Assembly: GCF_020733635.1 (NCBI RefSeq)
Contig: NZ_JAJFZL010000001.1
Coordinates: 5,704,001-5,768,000 of the forward strand
Source: Nocardia spumae
GTDB taxonomy: Bacteria; Actinomycetota; Actinomycetes; Mycobacteriales; Mycobacteriaceae
Direction of reading: 5' to 3'
Length of the DNA stretch: 64,000 nt
Each line of letters starts with the position of its first letter. Position 1 is the first letter of the stretch. Of the stretch, positions 8,308-15,580 are shown in pieces. Below the pieces are notes generated by a model, which saw only the letters and a list, made by a program, of their open reading frames with translations, searched no databases and was not told the origin of the DNA. A program made the position numbers and the translations under genes.

Positions 8308-8338
8308 ATGAGTATGCTCATTAATGAGTCTACTCATT
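8308..8338. promoter_or_regulatory. Double palindromic operator, probably for the adjacent TetR
   Basis: Two inverted repeats lie end to end: ATGAG-N4-CTCAT (8308-8321) and AATGAGT-CT-ACTCATT (8323-8338). Both are built from the same TGAG/CTCA half-site. They sit 27 bp before the TetR start and about 120 bp upstream of the divergent DUF2804 gene. This placement is typical of an autoregulated TetR controlling both directions. The binding protein is inferred. Confidence 0.7.
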
Positions 8339-8364
8339 TTTTGATGCCGAGGGGAGGTGTCCGG

Positions 8365-9018
8365 TTGACAACTCCATCCGATGTTCAGCAGGTGAACCGT
8401 CGTCTTCGCAATATGCGGGATAAGCAGGTTCGCATCTTCGACGCGGCTTCCCGGCTGTTTGCCGAAAGCGGATTTCATGCCGTGACCACCCAGCAGATCT
8501 CGGATCGGGCCGATATCGCCGCGGGCACCCTGTTCCGCTATGCCTCATCCAAGGGCCAGCTGTTGCTGATGGTCTACAACGAGGACTTCCGCGCGGCCCT
8601 GGAGTCGGGCGAGCGGCAGGCACGCACAGTCGCGGACCCGGTTGCCGCGATCGCGGCACTGGTGCGTCCGATCCTGTCGGCCGCCGACCGGAATATCGAG
8701 AACACCATCGCCTACCAGCGGGAATTACTGTTCGGACCGCCCGAGGAGACCTACCGCGAACAGGGCCTGGCCTTGGTGGCACGACTCGAGGCGATACTGG
8801 CCGACATCCTGATCGCCGCCGCCCATCCGGTCACACCGGCACTGCGGGAGGCCGCGCGCGTCACCGGTCGCAGCATTTTCGCGGTACTGCACATGGCACT
8901 GGTGCGTCCGTCCATCGGAGTCGATCCCGACCACGATCCGATCACCGATCTGCACGCCCAGATCGTGCAGCTCGTCGCCGGCTTCCGGGCCACTCCGGAC
9001 GTGCTCGACACCACGTGA
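8365..9018 (+). CDS. TetR-family transcriptional regulator
   Basis: 217 aa starting at TTG, chosen because GGGGAGG lies 7 nt upstream; an earlier ATG in frame would run through the palindromic operator. The N-terminal HTH reads RIFDAASRLFAESGFHAVTTQQISDRADIAAGTLFRYASSKGQ in pieces typical of TetR. The C-terminal half is helical and holds the ligand pocket. It is followed 61 bp later by a 3-hydroxyacyl-CoA dehydrogenase and by an oleate hydratase remnant, so a fatty-acid-type ligand is a reasonable guess. It probably represses itself and DUF2804 through the adjacent palindromes. Confidence 0.92.
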   Translation: MTTPSDVQQVNRRLRNMRDKQVRIFDAASRLFAESGFHAVTTQQISDRADIAAGTLFRYASSKGQLLLMVYNEDFRAALESGERQARTVADPVAAIAALVRPILSAADRNIENTIAYQRELLFGPPEETYREQGLALVARLEAILADILIAAAHPVTPALREAARVTGRSIFAVLHMALVRPSIGVDPDHDPITDLHAQIVQLVAGFRATPDVLDTT

Positions 9019-9079
9019 TTTGCTGCCCTACAACATATTTCACCCCAGCGCGGAGAACACTCCGCAGAACGGAGCCGAT

Positions 9080-9937
9080 ATGACCACCATTCGCAAGGTA
9101 ACCGTCCTCGGGACCGGAGTTCTCGGTTCACAGATCGCCTTCCAGACCGCGTTCCACGGATTCGACGTCACCTCCTACGACATCAACGACGAGGCGCTGA
9201 CCGCCGCGCGTGAGCGCTTCGACAAGCTGGCGGCCACCTATCGCGAGCAGGTCGAGGGCGCGGGCGACGGCAAGGCCGATGCCACCGCGGCCGGTATCGC
9301 ACTCACCGACGATCTGGCCGCGGCCGCGCGGGAGGCCGATCTGATCATCGAGGCGGTGCCGGAGGTGCTGTCCATCAAACAGGACACCTACCGCAAGCTC
9401 GCCGCGGCGGCGCCCGAGCACACCATCTTCGCCACCAACTCCTCCACCCTGCTGCCCAGTGACATCAAGGATTCGACCGGACGTCCGGACCGCTTCCTGG
9501 CGCTGCATTTCGCGAATCAGGTGTGGCATTTCAACACCGCCGAGGTGATGGGTACCGCCGACACCGATCCGAAGGTGTACGACGCGGTCGTCGAATTCGC
9601 CCGCGCCATCGGCATGGTCCCGATCGAATTGCACAAGGAGAAGGCGGGTTACGTGCTGAACTCGCTGCTGGTGCCGTTCCTCAACTCGGCGATGGCACTC
9701 GCGGCCGGCGGCTACGCCGAACCGAAGGCGGTCGACGAGACCTGGCGCATCGGCACCGGCGCACCCGCCGGCCCCTTCCAGATCCTCGATATCGTCGGCC
9801 TCACCACGCCCTACAACATCCTGGTCAACAGCGGTGAGGACGGGCGGAAACTGGCCGCCTGGCTGAAGTCGGAATACATCGACAAGGGCAAACTCGGTAT
9901 CGCCAGCGGTGAGGGATTCTACCGCTACCAGGCATAA
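9080..9937 (+). CDS. 3-hydroxyacyl-CoA dehydrogenase
   Basis: 285 aa, NAD-dependent oxidation of 3-hydroxyacyl-CoA in fatty acid turnover. The Rossmann loop is VTVLGTGVLGSQIAF at the N-terminus. The catalytic region LALHFANQVWHFNTAEVMG carries the His, with a Ser/Asn environment (ATNSSTLLPSDI) ahead of it, and the C-terminal domain reads KEKAGYVLNSLLVPFLN. The length fits single-domain FadB2-type enzymes. ATG preceded by GGAG. It lies between a TetR gene and a decayed oleate hydratase, which suggests the original unit handled hydroxy fatty acids. Confidence 0.92.
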   Translation: MTTIRKVTVLGTGVLGSQIAFQTAFHGFDVTSYDINDEALTAARERFDKLAATYREQVEGAGDGKADATAAGIALTDDLAAAAREADLIIEAVPEVLSIKQDTYRKLAAAAPEHTIFATNSSTLLPSDIKDSTGRPDRFLALHFANQVWHFNTAEVMGTADTDPKVYDAVVEFARAIGMVPIELHKEKAGYVLNSLLVPFLNSAMALAAGGYAEPKAVDETWRIGTGAPAGPFQILDIVGLTTPYNILVNSGEDGRKLAAWLKSEYIDKGKLGIASGEGFYRYQA

Positions 9938-10065
9938 AGCGTTATCGCACAGCACATTCCGAAGGTGCACCGGGTACTCGCACGACCGTCGAAGAGGAGC
10001 CATATGTAGGTCCGTTCGCACTGAACGACTAGGCGCAGAAGGACATCGCCGAGATCTTCCTCGCG

Positions 10066-10647
10066 CTGGTACTGCCGCTGTACCGGTGGCCGCTCGACCG
10101 AGGAGTGACCGTGCGGTTCGACACCGAGGTCACCGAGATCGATTTCGACATCACCCCGGAACGCAAGCGGGCCACCCGGATCCACTGGGTGTCCGGCGGC
10201 GCCGAGGGCAGCGCCGACCTGGGCCCCGACGATCTGGTGTTCACCACGATCGGCTCCCTGGTGCAGAACTCCGACGAGGGTGATCACCACACCGCGGCGA
10301 AACTGAACGAGGGACCGGCCCCGGCGCGGGAGCTGTGGCGCCGCATCGCCGCGAAGGATCCCGCGTTCGGGCGGCCCGATGTATTCGGGGCCCACATCCC
10401 GGAGACGAAATGGGAGTCGGCCACGGAAGCTGCCTACCGGCTGCTCGGTATCGAGCGTGGTGTGCCCGAGGTGTTCAACTCCACCTACGACATCCGCAGT
10501 CTGCTCAATGCCGTCAGCCATATGCGAGACGGCGGCGCGCTGAACATCCCGGGCCCGGATATCGTGCGCCGCAAGCTCATCGGCAGACTGGAGAGTTCCG
10601 AGGTCGGTCAGCTCCTCGCCGAGTACGGACTCATCGCCGACGAGTAG
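10066..10647 (+). pseudogene. Oleate hydratase, 5'-truncated with in-frame internal deletion
   Basis: The frame matches two separate parts of an oleate hydratase. Part one, from LPLYRWPLDRGVTVRFDTEV to ETKWESAT, is the central FAD-domain region including DLVFTTIGSLVQNSDEGDHH. It jumps directly to part two, EAAYRLLGIERGVPEVF through LLAEYGLI, the C-terminal domain. From memory of the family the join skips roughly 190 residues. The N-terminal nucleotide-binding domain is also missing and an in-frame TAG lies at 10030. A 180-aa protein could be made from GTG 10105 but would lack the catalytic core. Confidence 0.85.
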
Positions 10648-10661
10648 CGCGGCGGCCGCCG

Positions 10662-10694
10662 GCGCCGGGATCCGGTGGGATCCCGCCCCGGCGC
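10662..10694. terminator. Hairpin between convergent genes
   Basis: Inverted repeat: GCGCC then GGGATCC, a 4-nt loop, GGATCCC, a 5-nt bulge, then GGCGC. It follows the oleate hydratase remnant and faces the end of the minus-strand NTF2-like gene 42 bp away, so it could stop transcription from both sides. No U-tract, which is common in high-GC actinobacteria. Confidence 0.55.
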
Positions 10695-10735
10695 GCTCAC
10701 CGCTCGGCTGCGGGCGGTGAGCGGCCGCCCGCGAC

Positions 10736-11224
10736 TCAGTCGCGCGCGTCCTGTGCGAAGGTGGCCAGCAGCTCCCGCGCGTGCGAACCGCCGTCCAGCA
10801 GGCGGCCGGTACGTCGCGCTATCCGCCAGCCTTCGGATTCGCGGCGCAGTTCCAGGCGGTGCACGCTCGCGCGCAGTACCCGATAGCCGTCCTGCTCGTG
10901 GTGGACGAGCAGCGATTCGAACACCGCCAGCGCCCCGTCACCGTCGATGTCGATACGAGCGGGCCCTTGGAAGTGCGCCGATCCGGTCGTGATCAACGCC
11001 TGGTGCGAGGGTGAGTTCACCATCGCCCGCACCTCGTCGCGGCCGCGCATCTGCCAGCCCTCGACCTCGTATTCACCGTCGGCGCACCACAATTCGGCGG
11101 TGGCGTCGGCGGCGCCGGCGTCGACCAGCGGGCCGTACGAGGCGATCAGCCGCAGGATCGCGAGTTCGTCCTCGACTCGGCGCAGGCGGCTCAGTATCCC
11201 CACGATATCGTCCTCGGCTGTCAC
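10736..11224 (-). CDS. Nuclear transport factor 2 / SnoaL-like protein
   Basis: 162 aa from GTG with AGGAGGGTGAT immediately upstream. The pattern ILRLIASYGPLVDAG..ELWCADGEYEVEG followed by a beta-rich C-terminal half (YRVLRASVHRLELRRESEGWRI) is that of the NTF2-like fold, a cone-shaped barrel used by SnoaL-type cyclases, ketosteroid isomerases and dehydratases. It is the last gene of a likely three-gene operon (SDR, LLM-class oxidoreductase, NTF2-like) in which the first two overlap. The role is probably a small-molecule isomerase, dehydratase or binding protein; substrate unknown. A second NTF2-like gene is at 54.6 kb. Confidence 0.82.
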   Translation of the reverse strand: MTAEDDIVGILSRLRRVEDELAILRLIASYGPLVDAGAADATAELWCADGEYEVEGWQMRGRDEVRAMVNSPSHQALITTGSAHFQGPARIDIDGDGALAVFESLLVHHEQDGYRVLRASVHRLELRRESEGWRIARRTGRLLDGGSHARELLATFAQDARD

Positions 11225-11268
11225 ATCACCCTCCTGATCGGTATCGGCATCCGGCCGGTCCACCACAC

Positions 11269-12129
11269 TCACCGCGCCGACAGCTCCCACAGCGCGACGA
11301 GCTGTTCGCAGTAGTGCGCGGCCGAGTCCGCGACGACCGTACATCCGGCGAGGGTGGCGCCCACGTCGGCCAGTGTCGCGAGCCGGCGCAGCACACGGTC
11401 CGGTTCGCCGATCGGGTCCAGTGGCCCGCTGGGCAGCACCACCTCGAACTCGGGCGGCGAGTCGACCTGCGACAGCATCTTTTTCAGTTCCGCCGCAGGT
11501 AGGCCGAACGGCATCCAGCCGTCGCCCGCGCGGACCGCGCGGCGCAGTGAACGCATGGTGCGACCGCCCACCCAGATCGGCACGTGCCGCTGCACGCCGA
11601 ACGGCTCGACCACCATGCCCGAGAACGTGTAATGCGTTCCGGTGTAAGCGGGTTCGCGCACACCGAAGGCCGCTCGCAGGGCCGCGACCGCGTCGTCGGA
11701 CCGCTCCCCCCGCCCCTCCCACGGCGCATCCAGCAGATCGAACTCCTCGGCCAGGGAGCCGACGCCGACGCCGAGCACCACACGCCCGCCGCTGATCCGG
11801 TCCAGAGTTCCGTAGCGCTTGGCGATCTCGAGCGGATGGTGGTACGGCAGCACCAGCACCGAGGTGGCGAGCCGGATCCGGGTGGTGCGGGCGGCCAGAT
11901 ACGACAGCGTCGCCACCGGATCCCAGTAGGTCGCCCCGCGCACGGCCGCCGCCGCGGCCGGTACCGCGGTGTGTTCACTGCAGGTCAGATGATCGAACCC
12001 CAGCCGGTCCGCCGTTTCGGCGATGAGCGCGAGATCCTCGATCCCGGCCGCCGCCTCCCACGGCGCGCACTGCCCGGGGAACTGCACCACGATCGGCGAG
12101 GACAGAGCCAGGCGCAGCGGGCCGGTCAC
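11269..12129 (-). CDS. LLM-class (F420-dependent) oxidoreductase
   Basis: 286 aa. The luciferase-like TIM barrel is evident: LALIAETADRLGFDHLTCSEH, ATYWDPVATLSYLAARTTRIRLATSVLVLPYHHPLEIAKRYGTLDRISGGRVVLGVGVG (read in segments) and VPIWVGGRTMRSLRRAVRAGDGW. In Actinobacteria such proteins usually use coenzyme F420 rather than FMN; cofactor here is inferred. The GTG start overlaps the upstream SDR stop as GTGA, with GGAG 8 nt before it. Likely acts with the neighbouring SDR on a ketone/alcohol substrate. Confidence 0.88.
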   Translation of the reverse strand: MTGPLRLALSSPIVVQFPGQCAPWEAAAGIEDLALIAETADRLGFDHLTCSEHTAVPAAAAAVRGATYWDPVATLSYLAARTTRIRLATSVLVLPYHHPLEIAKRYGTLDRISGGRVVLGVGVGSLAEEFDLLDAPWEGRGERSDDAVAALRAAFGVREPAYTGTHYTFSGMVVEPFGVQRHVPIWVGGRTMRSLRRAVRAGDGWMPFGLPAAELKKMLSQVDSPPEFEVVLPSGPLDPIGEPDRVLRRLATLADVGATLAGCTVVADSAAHYCEQLVALWELSAR

Positions 12130-12950
12130 GGACGGTCTCCGGGCAGGCCCAGCAACTTCCGCATCCGGCGATGCCCGCCCAGTACGATCGCGGCGCGATC
12201 GGGACCACTGCTGCGCGCCGCCGTCTCCGCGTTGCCGCCGGCGACGAACACCGGCCCGTCGGCGAGGTGCGCCAGGCCCTCCCGGGCCACGTCGGCCGGT
12301 TCGGCCACCCGCATACCCGGAATATCGAAGTTCAGCCCGGCTCGCGCCATGGCCGGAGTCCGGGTCACCCCGAGGACCAGATGCAGGACGTCGACCTGAT
12401 GGTCGCGTAGTTCCAGCCACAGACTCTCGGCGAAGATGCGCAGGTACGCCTTGGAGCCGCCGTAGACGGTGTGCCGGGCCGAACCGCTGTATCCGGTGAG
12501 CGAGCCCACCAGGACGATGCCGCCGCGGCGCCGCTCCCGCATACCGCGCCCGAAGTGATGGACCAATGCCAGCGGAGTGGTCACGTTCAGTGCGTTCATG
12601 GCGGCGAACGCGTCGAGGTCGCCGTCGAGGAATTCGGCGCTGTGGGTATTGGCTCCGGCGTTGAAGATCAGCAGCCCGACCTCGATATCGGCGGTGGCGG
12701 CGGCGACCTTCTCGGCCGCATCGGAGGCGGTCAGATCCACTGCCAGGGTGCGCACCCGCGCGCCGCGCGCGCGAATCCGCTCGGCGGTCTCGGCCAGCGG
12801 TCCCTCGCGGCGTGCCAGGAGCACGATATCGATGCCCGCCGCGGCGAGCCGATCGGCGAATTCGGCGCCGACTCCTTCCGAGCCACCGGCGATGACAGCC
12901 CACGGCCCGTAGCGATGCGGATCGATGTTCTCGTTCGGTTCTGCGGCCAT
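12126..12950 (-). CDS. Short-chain dehydrogenase/reductase (SDR)
   Basis: 274 aa. Motifs: AGGSEGVGAEF nucleotide loop, LIFNAGANTH, catalytic Ser in VLVGSLTGYSG, and the Tyr/Lys pair in YGGSKAYL. It shares the RYGPWA segment with the SDR at 6 kb and belongs to the same subfamily. The ATG chosen gives MAAEPNENIDPHRYGPWAV; a longer frame upstream has a low-complexity start and no ribosome binding site. First gene of the SDR/LLM/NTF2-like operon; a 13-bp palindrome lies about 95 bp upstream. Confidence 0.9.
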   Translation of the reverse strand: MAAEPNENIDPHRYGPWAVIAGGSEGVGAEFADRLAAAGIDIVLLARREGPLAETAERIRARGARVRTLAVDLTASDAAEKVAAATADIEVGLLIFNAGANTHSAEFLDGDLDAFAAMNALNVTTPLALVHHFGRGMRERRRGGIVLVGSLTGYSGSARHTVYGGSKAYLRIFAESLWLELRDHQVDVLHLVLGVTRTPAMARAGLNFDIPGMRVAEPADVAREGLAHLADGPVFVAGGNAETAARSSGPDRAAIVLGGHRRMRKLLGLPGDRP

Positions 12951-13043
12951 ACCCGGACGGTAACTGATACACGTTCCTGTTCGGCGCGCACTCCCGCTCA
13001 CCGGTCACTCGACCATAAGACAAAGGCGCCGCTCAGGGTGAAA

Positions 13044-13056
13044 TGAACACTGTTCA
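13044..13056. promoter_or_regulatory. Palindrome TGAACA-C-TGTTCA, candidate repressor operator
   Basis: Perfect 6-1-6 inverted repeat about 95 bp upstream of the minus-strand SDR start. The AACA/TGTT half-sites resemble those of many TetR operators. No regulator gene is adjacent, so the binding protein would be encoded elsewhere. Confidence 0.5.
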
Positions 13057-13217
13057 CTGAATTCGATGAAATACGCTGCCCCCTCATCGTTTTCGGTTTG
13101 TGATCGAACGAGAGTTGACCGGCCCGCGCGGCCGGGATCAGCCCGAATACCTTGTCCACCAGCGATTTCGGAGCAGTCCGAGGTATTGCCGCCGCGGTGT
13201 ACGAATTCGAAATAGCG

Positions 13218-13233
13218 AATGCAATCTTGCATT
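13218..13233. promoter_or_regulatory. Palindrome AATGCAA-TC-TTGCATT upstream of the conservon
   Basis: Perfect 7-2-7 inverted repeat in an AT-rich patch 138 bp upstream of the conservon kinase GTG. The symmetry and position suggest a dimeric regulator site controlling the conservon or the divergent SDR operon. Confidence 0.5.
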
Positions 13234-13370
13234 ATGAAGCACTCGGATCGGACGGCGGCTTTCGAGTAGCGAGACCTCCGGGACGGCGTTATGCTCGTGC
13301 CCGAATTTTCGAAATCGTCTGGCGGTCCGCATATTCGAGCCAGCCGTGCGCCGCGAAGGTTGGGGGAACT

Positions 13371-14786
13371 GTGCCGTCTCCGCACAGGTGGACGTGGGTA
13401 CTTCCGGTCGCGCTCTGCGCGACGGTGGGCGCCGCGGCCTGCTACACCGTGCTGCGGTTCTGCTCCGGCACCGAGCGGATCGTCGTCTGCGTCACCGCCG
13501 CGGTCGCCGCACTGGCACTCGCCGCGGCGACCGGCCTTGCCACCCACCTGCGTGACCAGGTAATTCGCTACCGCGAGGCGCACGAACGCGCCGAGCGGGC
13601 CGCGGCGAACTACGTCGTCGAGAGCGAGGCCCGCTTCGCCGCCGCCCACGATGCCGCGACCGCGGCGAACCGGGAAGCGAGCGGCAGCGAGAACCGCCGG
13701 GTGGCGGCGATGGCGGCGTTCGCCGGGGCGGCGGGGCGCATGCAGGCGATGACCACTTCCATGCTGGCCGAACTGCGCGAGATGGAACACCGGCACGGCG
13801 ATCCGGCGGTACTGGCCGATCTCCTGGCCCTCGATCACCGCACCGCCCAGGCCGGCCGGCTGGCCGACAGTGTCGCGGTGCTCAGCGGTGCGCGGTCCGG
13901 CCGCCGGTGGGCCAAACCCATTGCGATGGAATCGATTCTGCGTGGGGCGATGGGCCGGGTCGCCGGATACCGGCGGGTGCGGCTGCGCGCGATCGCCGAG
14001 ATCGCGATCGCCGGCCACGCCGCCGAAGGTGTGATGCACACACTGGCCGAGTTGATCGACAACGCGTGCAACTTCTCCCCGCCGACCACCGAGGTACACG
14101 TCTACGCCGCCGAGGTACCGGCCGGAGTGGTCGTCACCATCGAGGACAGCGGCCTGGTGATGAGCGATTCCGCCCTGCGCCGCGCCGAACAGGCGGTATC
14201 GGGCGCCCCGGCCGGCGCGGGCGCGGATCTGTCCTCACTGACCGGCACCCGGCTCGGACTCGCGGTGGTCGGGAATCTGGCTCGCAAACATACGCTGACC
14301 GTGTCGTACCGGCCGTCCGCGATCGGCGGAACCGCTGTGGTGGTGGTGATTCCGCGCGACCTCACCACGCGCCTGGATCGTGCGCCGGGCTCGACCGCGC
14401 CGATTCGACTGCCACCCGCCGCGCCACTCGCGGCACCGCCGGCGGCACGCCCGTTCGGCCCCCCGGTGGGCGGCATCGCCGAGCGGCGCGAGGTCGCCGA
14501 AGCGCCCGTAGAACACGGTGGCGCACCGATCGCACCGGCAGCCGGGCAGATCGCCGAGGCGCTGCCCAAGCGCCGGCGCGGCAGCACCTTCGCCGCCGTT
14601 CACCCCGATGGGCTGCCCGGCGCGACCACCGAGAACTCCGCGTACCCACCGGCGCGCCCCGCGGCACTGGGCGCCTTCCAGCGGGCCTTCTCGGCGCCGG
14701 ACACCGACGCGCCGCCGACCGCCTCCCCTTCGACCGCCTCCCCTTCGACCGCCTCCCCTTCGACCGCCCTGGAGCACGATCGATGA
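13371..14786 (+). CDS. Conservon sensor histidine-kinase-like protein (CvnA-type)
   Basis: 471 aa from GTG, preceded by GGGGGA; the open frame extends further upstream but that part is non-family. An N-terminal hydrophobic hairpin (WVLPVALCATVGAAACYTVL and VVCVTAAVAALALAAATGLA) anchors it to the membrane. A coiled-coil Ala/Glu-rich linker follows, then a HATPase_c domain (LAELIDNACNFSPPTTEVHV with the N-box, VVVTIEDSGLVMSD, GTRLGLAVVGNLARKH). The usual phosphoacceptor His region is LLALDHRTAQAGRLADSVAVL. The C-terminal 130 residues are Pro/Ala-rich, ending in TASPS repeats. First gene of a six-gene operon with overlapping starts. In Streptomyces, CvnA proteins form membrane complexes with CvnB-D. 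Confidence 0.9.
   Translation: MPSPHRWTWVLPVALCATVGAAACYTVLRFCSGTERIVVCVTAAVAALALAAATGLATHLRDQVIRYREAHERAERAAANYVVESEARFAAAHDAATAANREASGSENRRVAAMAAFAGAAGRMQAMTTSMLAELREMEHRHGDPAVLADLLALDHRTAQAGRLADSVAVLSGARSGRRWAKPIAMESILRGAMGRVAGYRRVRLRAIAEIAIAGHAAEGVMHTLAELIDNACNFSPPTTEVHVYAAEVPAGVVVTIEDSGLVMSDSALRRAEQAVSGAPAGAGADLSSLTGTRLGLAVVGNLARKHTLTVSYRPSAIGGTAVVVVIPRDLTTRLDRAPGSTAPIRLPPAAPLAAPPAARPFGPPVGGIAERREVAEAPVEHGGAPIAPAAGQIAEALPKRRRGSTFAAVHPDGLPGATTENSAYPPARPAALGAFQRAFSAPDTDAPPTASPSTASPSTASPSTALEHDR
14718..14768 (+). repeat. 15-bp tandem repeat inside the kinase C-terminus
   Basis: Three perfect copies of ACCGCCTCCCCTTCG plus a partial fourth, encoding TASPS repeats at the extreme C-terminus of the conservon kinase. 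The unit length is a multiple of three, so copy-number change would keep the frame. Confidence 0.9.
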
Positions 14787-15190
14787 CCACTTCCATACCG
14801 GCGCAGCTGGATTGGCTGCTCGAGCAATTGCTGTCACGTACCCCGCGCACCCGCCACGCCCTGCTGCTGTCCAGCGACGGCCTCAAGATCTGTCACACCC
14901 CGGAGCTATCGGTGGACAAGGCCGATCAGCTGGCCGCGATCGCGGCCGGCATCCAGAGCCTCTCGCACGGCGCCTCCGTCGAATTCGGCGACGGCCGCAC
15001 CGGCGTCCGGCAATCGATGACGGAGTTCTACGGCGGCATCCTGTTCATCGTCGAGGCCGGTATGGGCGCCCACATCGCCGTGGTCGCCGCCGCCGAAGCC
15101 GATGCCGGCCTGGTCGGCCACAATATGAGCGAACTGGTCGAACAACTGGGCGAACATCTGTCCGCCACGCCGCGCGGTCCGCGGCCGTGA
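14783..15190 (+). CDS. Roadblock/LC7 domain protein (CvnB-type)
   Basis: 135 aa. Roadblock/LC7 fold: LDWLLEQLLSRTPRTRHALLLSSDGL, QLAAIAAGIQSLSHGA, and GGILFIVEAGMGAHIAVVAAAEADAGLVGHNM, read in segments. In conservons this protein acts as a GTPase-activating or scaffold partner for the small GTP-binding protein encoded two genes downstream. The start overlaps the kinase stop as ATGA, so synthesis is coupled. Cytoplasmic, recruited to the membrane kinase. Confidence 0.93.
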   Translation: MTTSIPAQLDWLLEQLLSRTPRTRHALLLSSDGLKICHTPELSVDKADQLAAIAAGIQSLSHGASVEFGDGRTGVRQSMTEFYGGILFIVEAGMGAHIAVVAAAEADAGLVGHNMSELVEQLGEHLSATPRGPRP

Positions 15191-15214
15191 GGCGGCGGCC
15201 GTGAGGCGGCGGCC
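15187..15214 (+). repeat. 14-bp tandem duplication at a gene junction
   Basis: Two adjacent perfect copies of GTGAGGCGGCGGCC bridge the roadblock stop codon and the DUF742 start. Each copy begins with GTGA, so the duplication repeats the original stop/start overlap sequence. The third GTGA, at 15215, is the DUF742 start. Confidence 0.85.
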
Positions 15215-15580
15215 GTGACCAGGCCGGGTCGAGACGACACACCGGACCGGCTCTACACCCTCACGGGCGGCCGCAGCCATCCGCATACCGATGCCTTCGA
15301 TCTGGTGACTCTGGTTGTGGCCGAATCGGATCCGGCGCCGGGCATGCAATCCGAGCAGGCCGCGATCCTCGACATCTGCCGGGCTCCGACCGCGGTGGTG
15401 GAGATCGCCGCCGAGCTGCGACTACCGGTCGGCATCACGATGGTGCTGCTCGCCGACCTGCTCGACGCGGGCAAGATCACCGTGCGCCACCCCTACGCCG
15501 CGCCCACCTCGTCGCCGTGGAACTCGTTGCCCGACACCGCAATATTGGAGAAGGTTCTCGTTGGACTCCGCAACCTCTGA
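15215..15580 (+). CDS. DUF742 protein (CvnC-type)
   Basis: 121 aa from GTG. The DUF742 pattern is clear: LYTLTGGRSHPHTDAFDLVTLV at the N-terminus, ILDICRAPTAVVEIAAELRLPVGITMVLLADLLDAG (winged-helix-like, read in segments) and a C-terminal LPDTAILEKVLVGLRNL. DUF742 proteins are obligate members of conservons and probably couple the roadblock and GTPase proteins. Upstream frame is fixed by the 14-bp duplication, since the earlier GTGs are out of frame. The 3' end overlaps the next gene by 20 nt. Confidence 0.93.
   Translation: MTRPGRDDTPDRLYTLTGGRSHPHTDAFDLVTLVVAESDPAPGMQSEQAAILDICRAPTAVVEIAAELRLPVGITMVLLADLLDAGKITVRHPYAAPTSSPWNSLPDTAILEKVLVGLRNL

Larger units (their letters stand above)
12951..13370. 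other. Divergent intergenic region between SDR operon and conservon
   Basis: 420 bp with visibly lower GC in the part 13040-13340. An open frame continues upstream of the conservon kinase start but reads as a basic, low-quality extension. The region holds two separate perfect palindromes, listed as their own features, and otherwise nothing recognisable. It must contain promoters for both flanking operons. Confidence 0.7.

Noticed and set aside
9938..10065. Upstream part of the oleate hydratase remnant (PFALND, stop, AQKDIAEIFLA)
   Set aside because: Contains an in-frame TAG and does not match the family convincingly; not included in the pseudogene.
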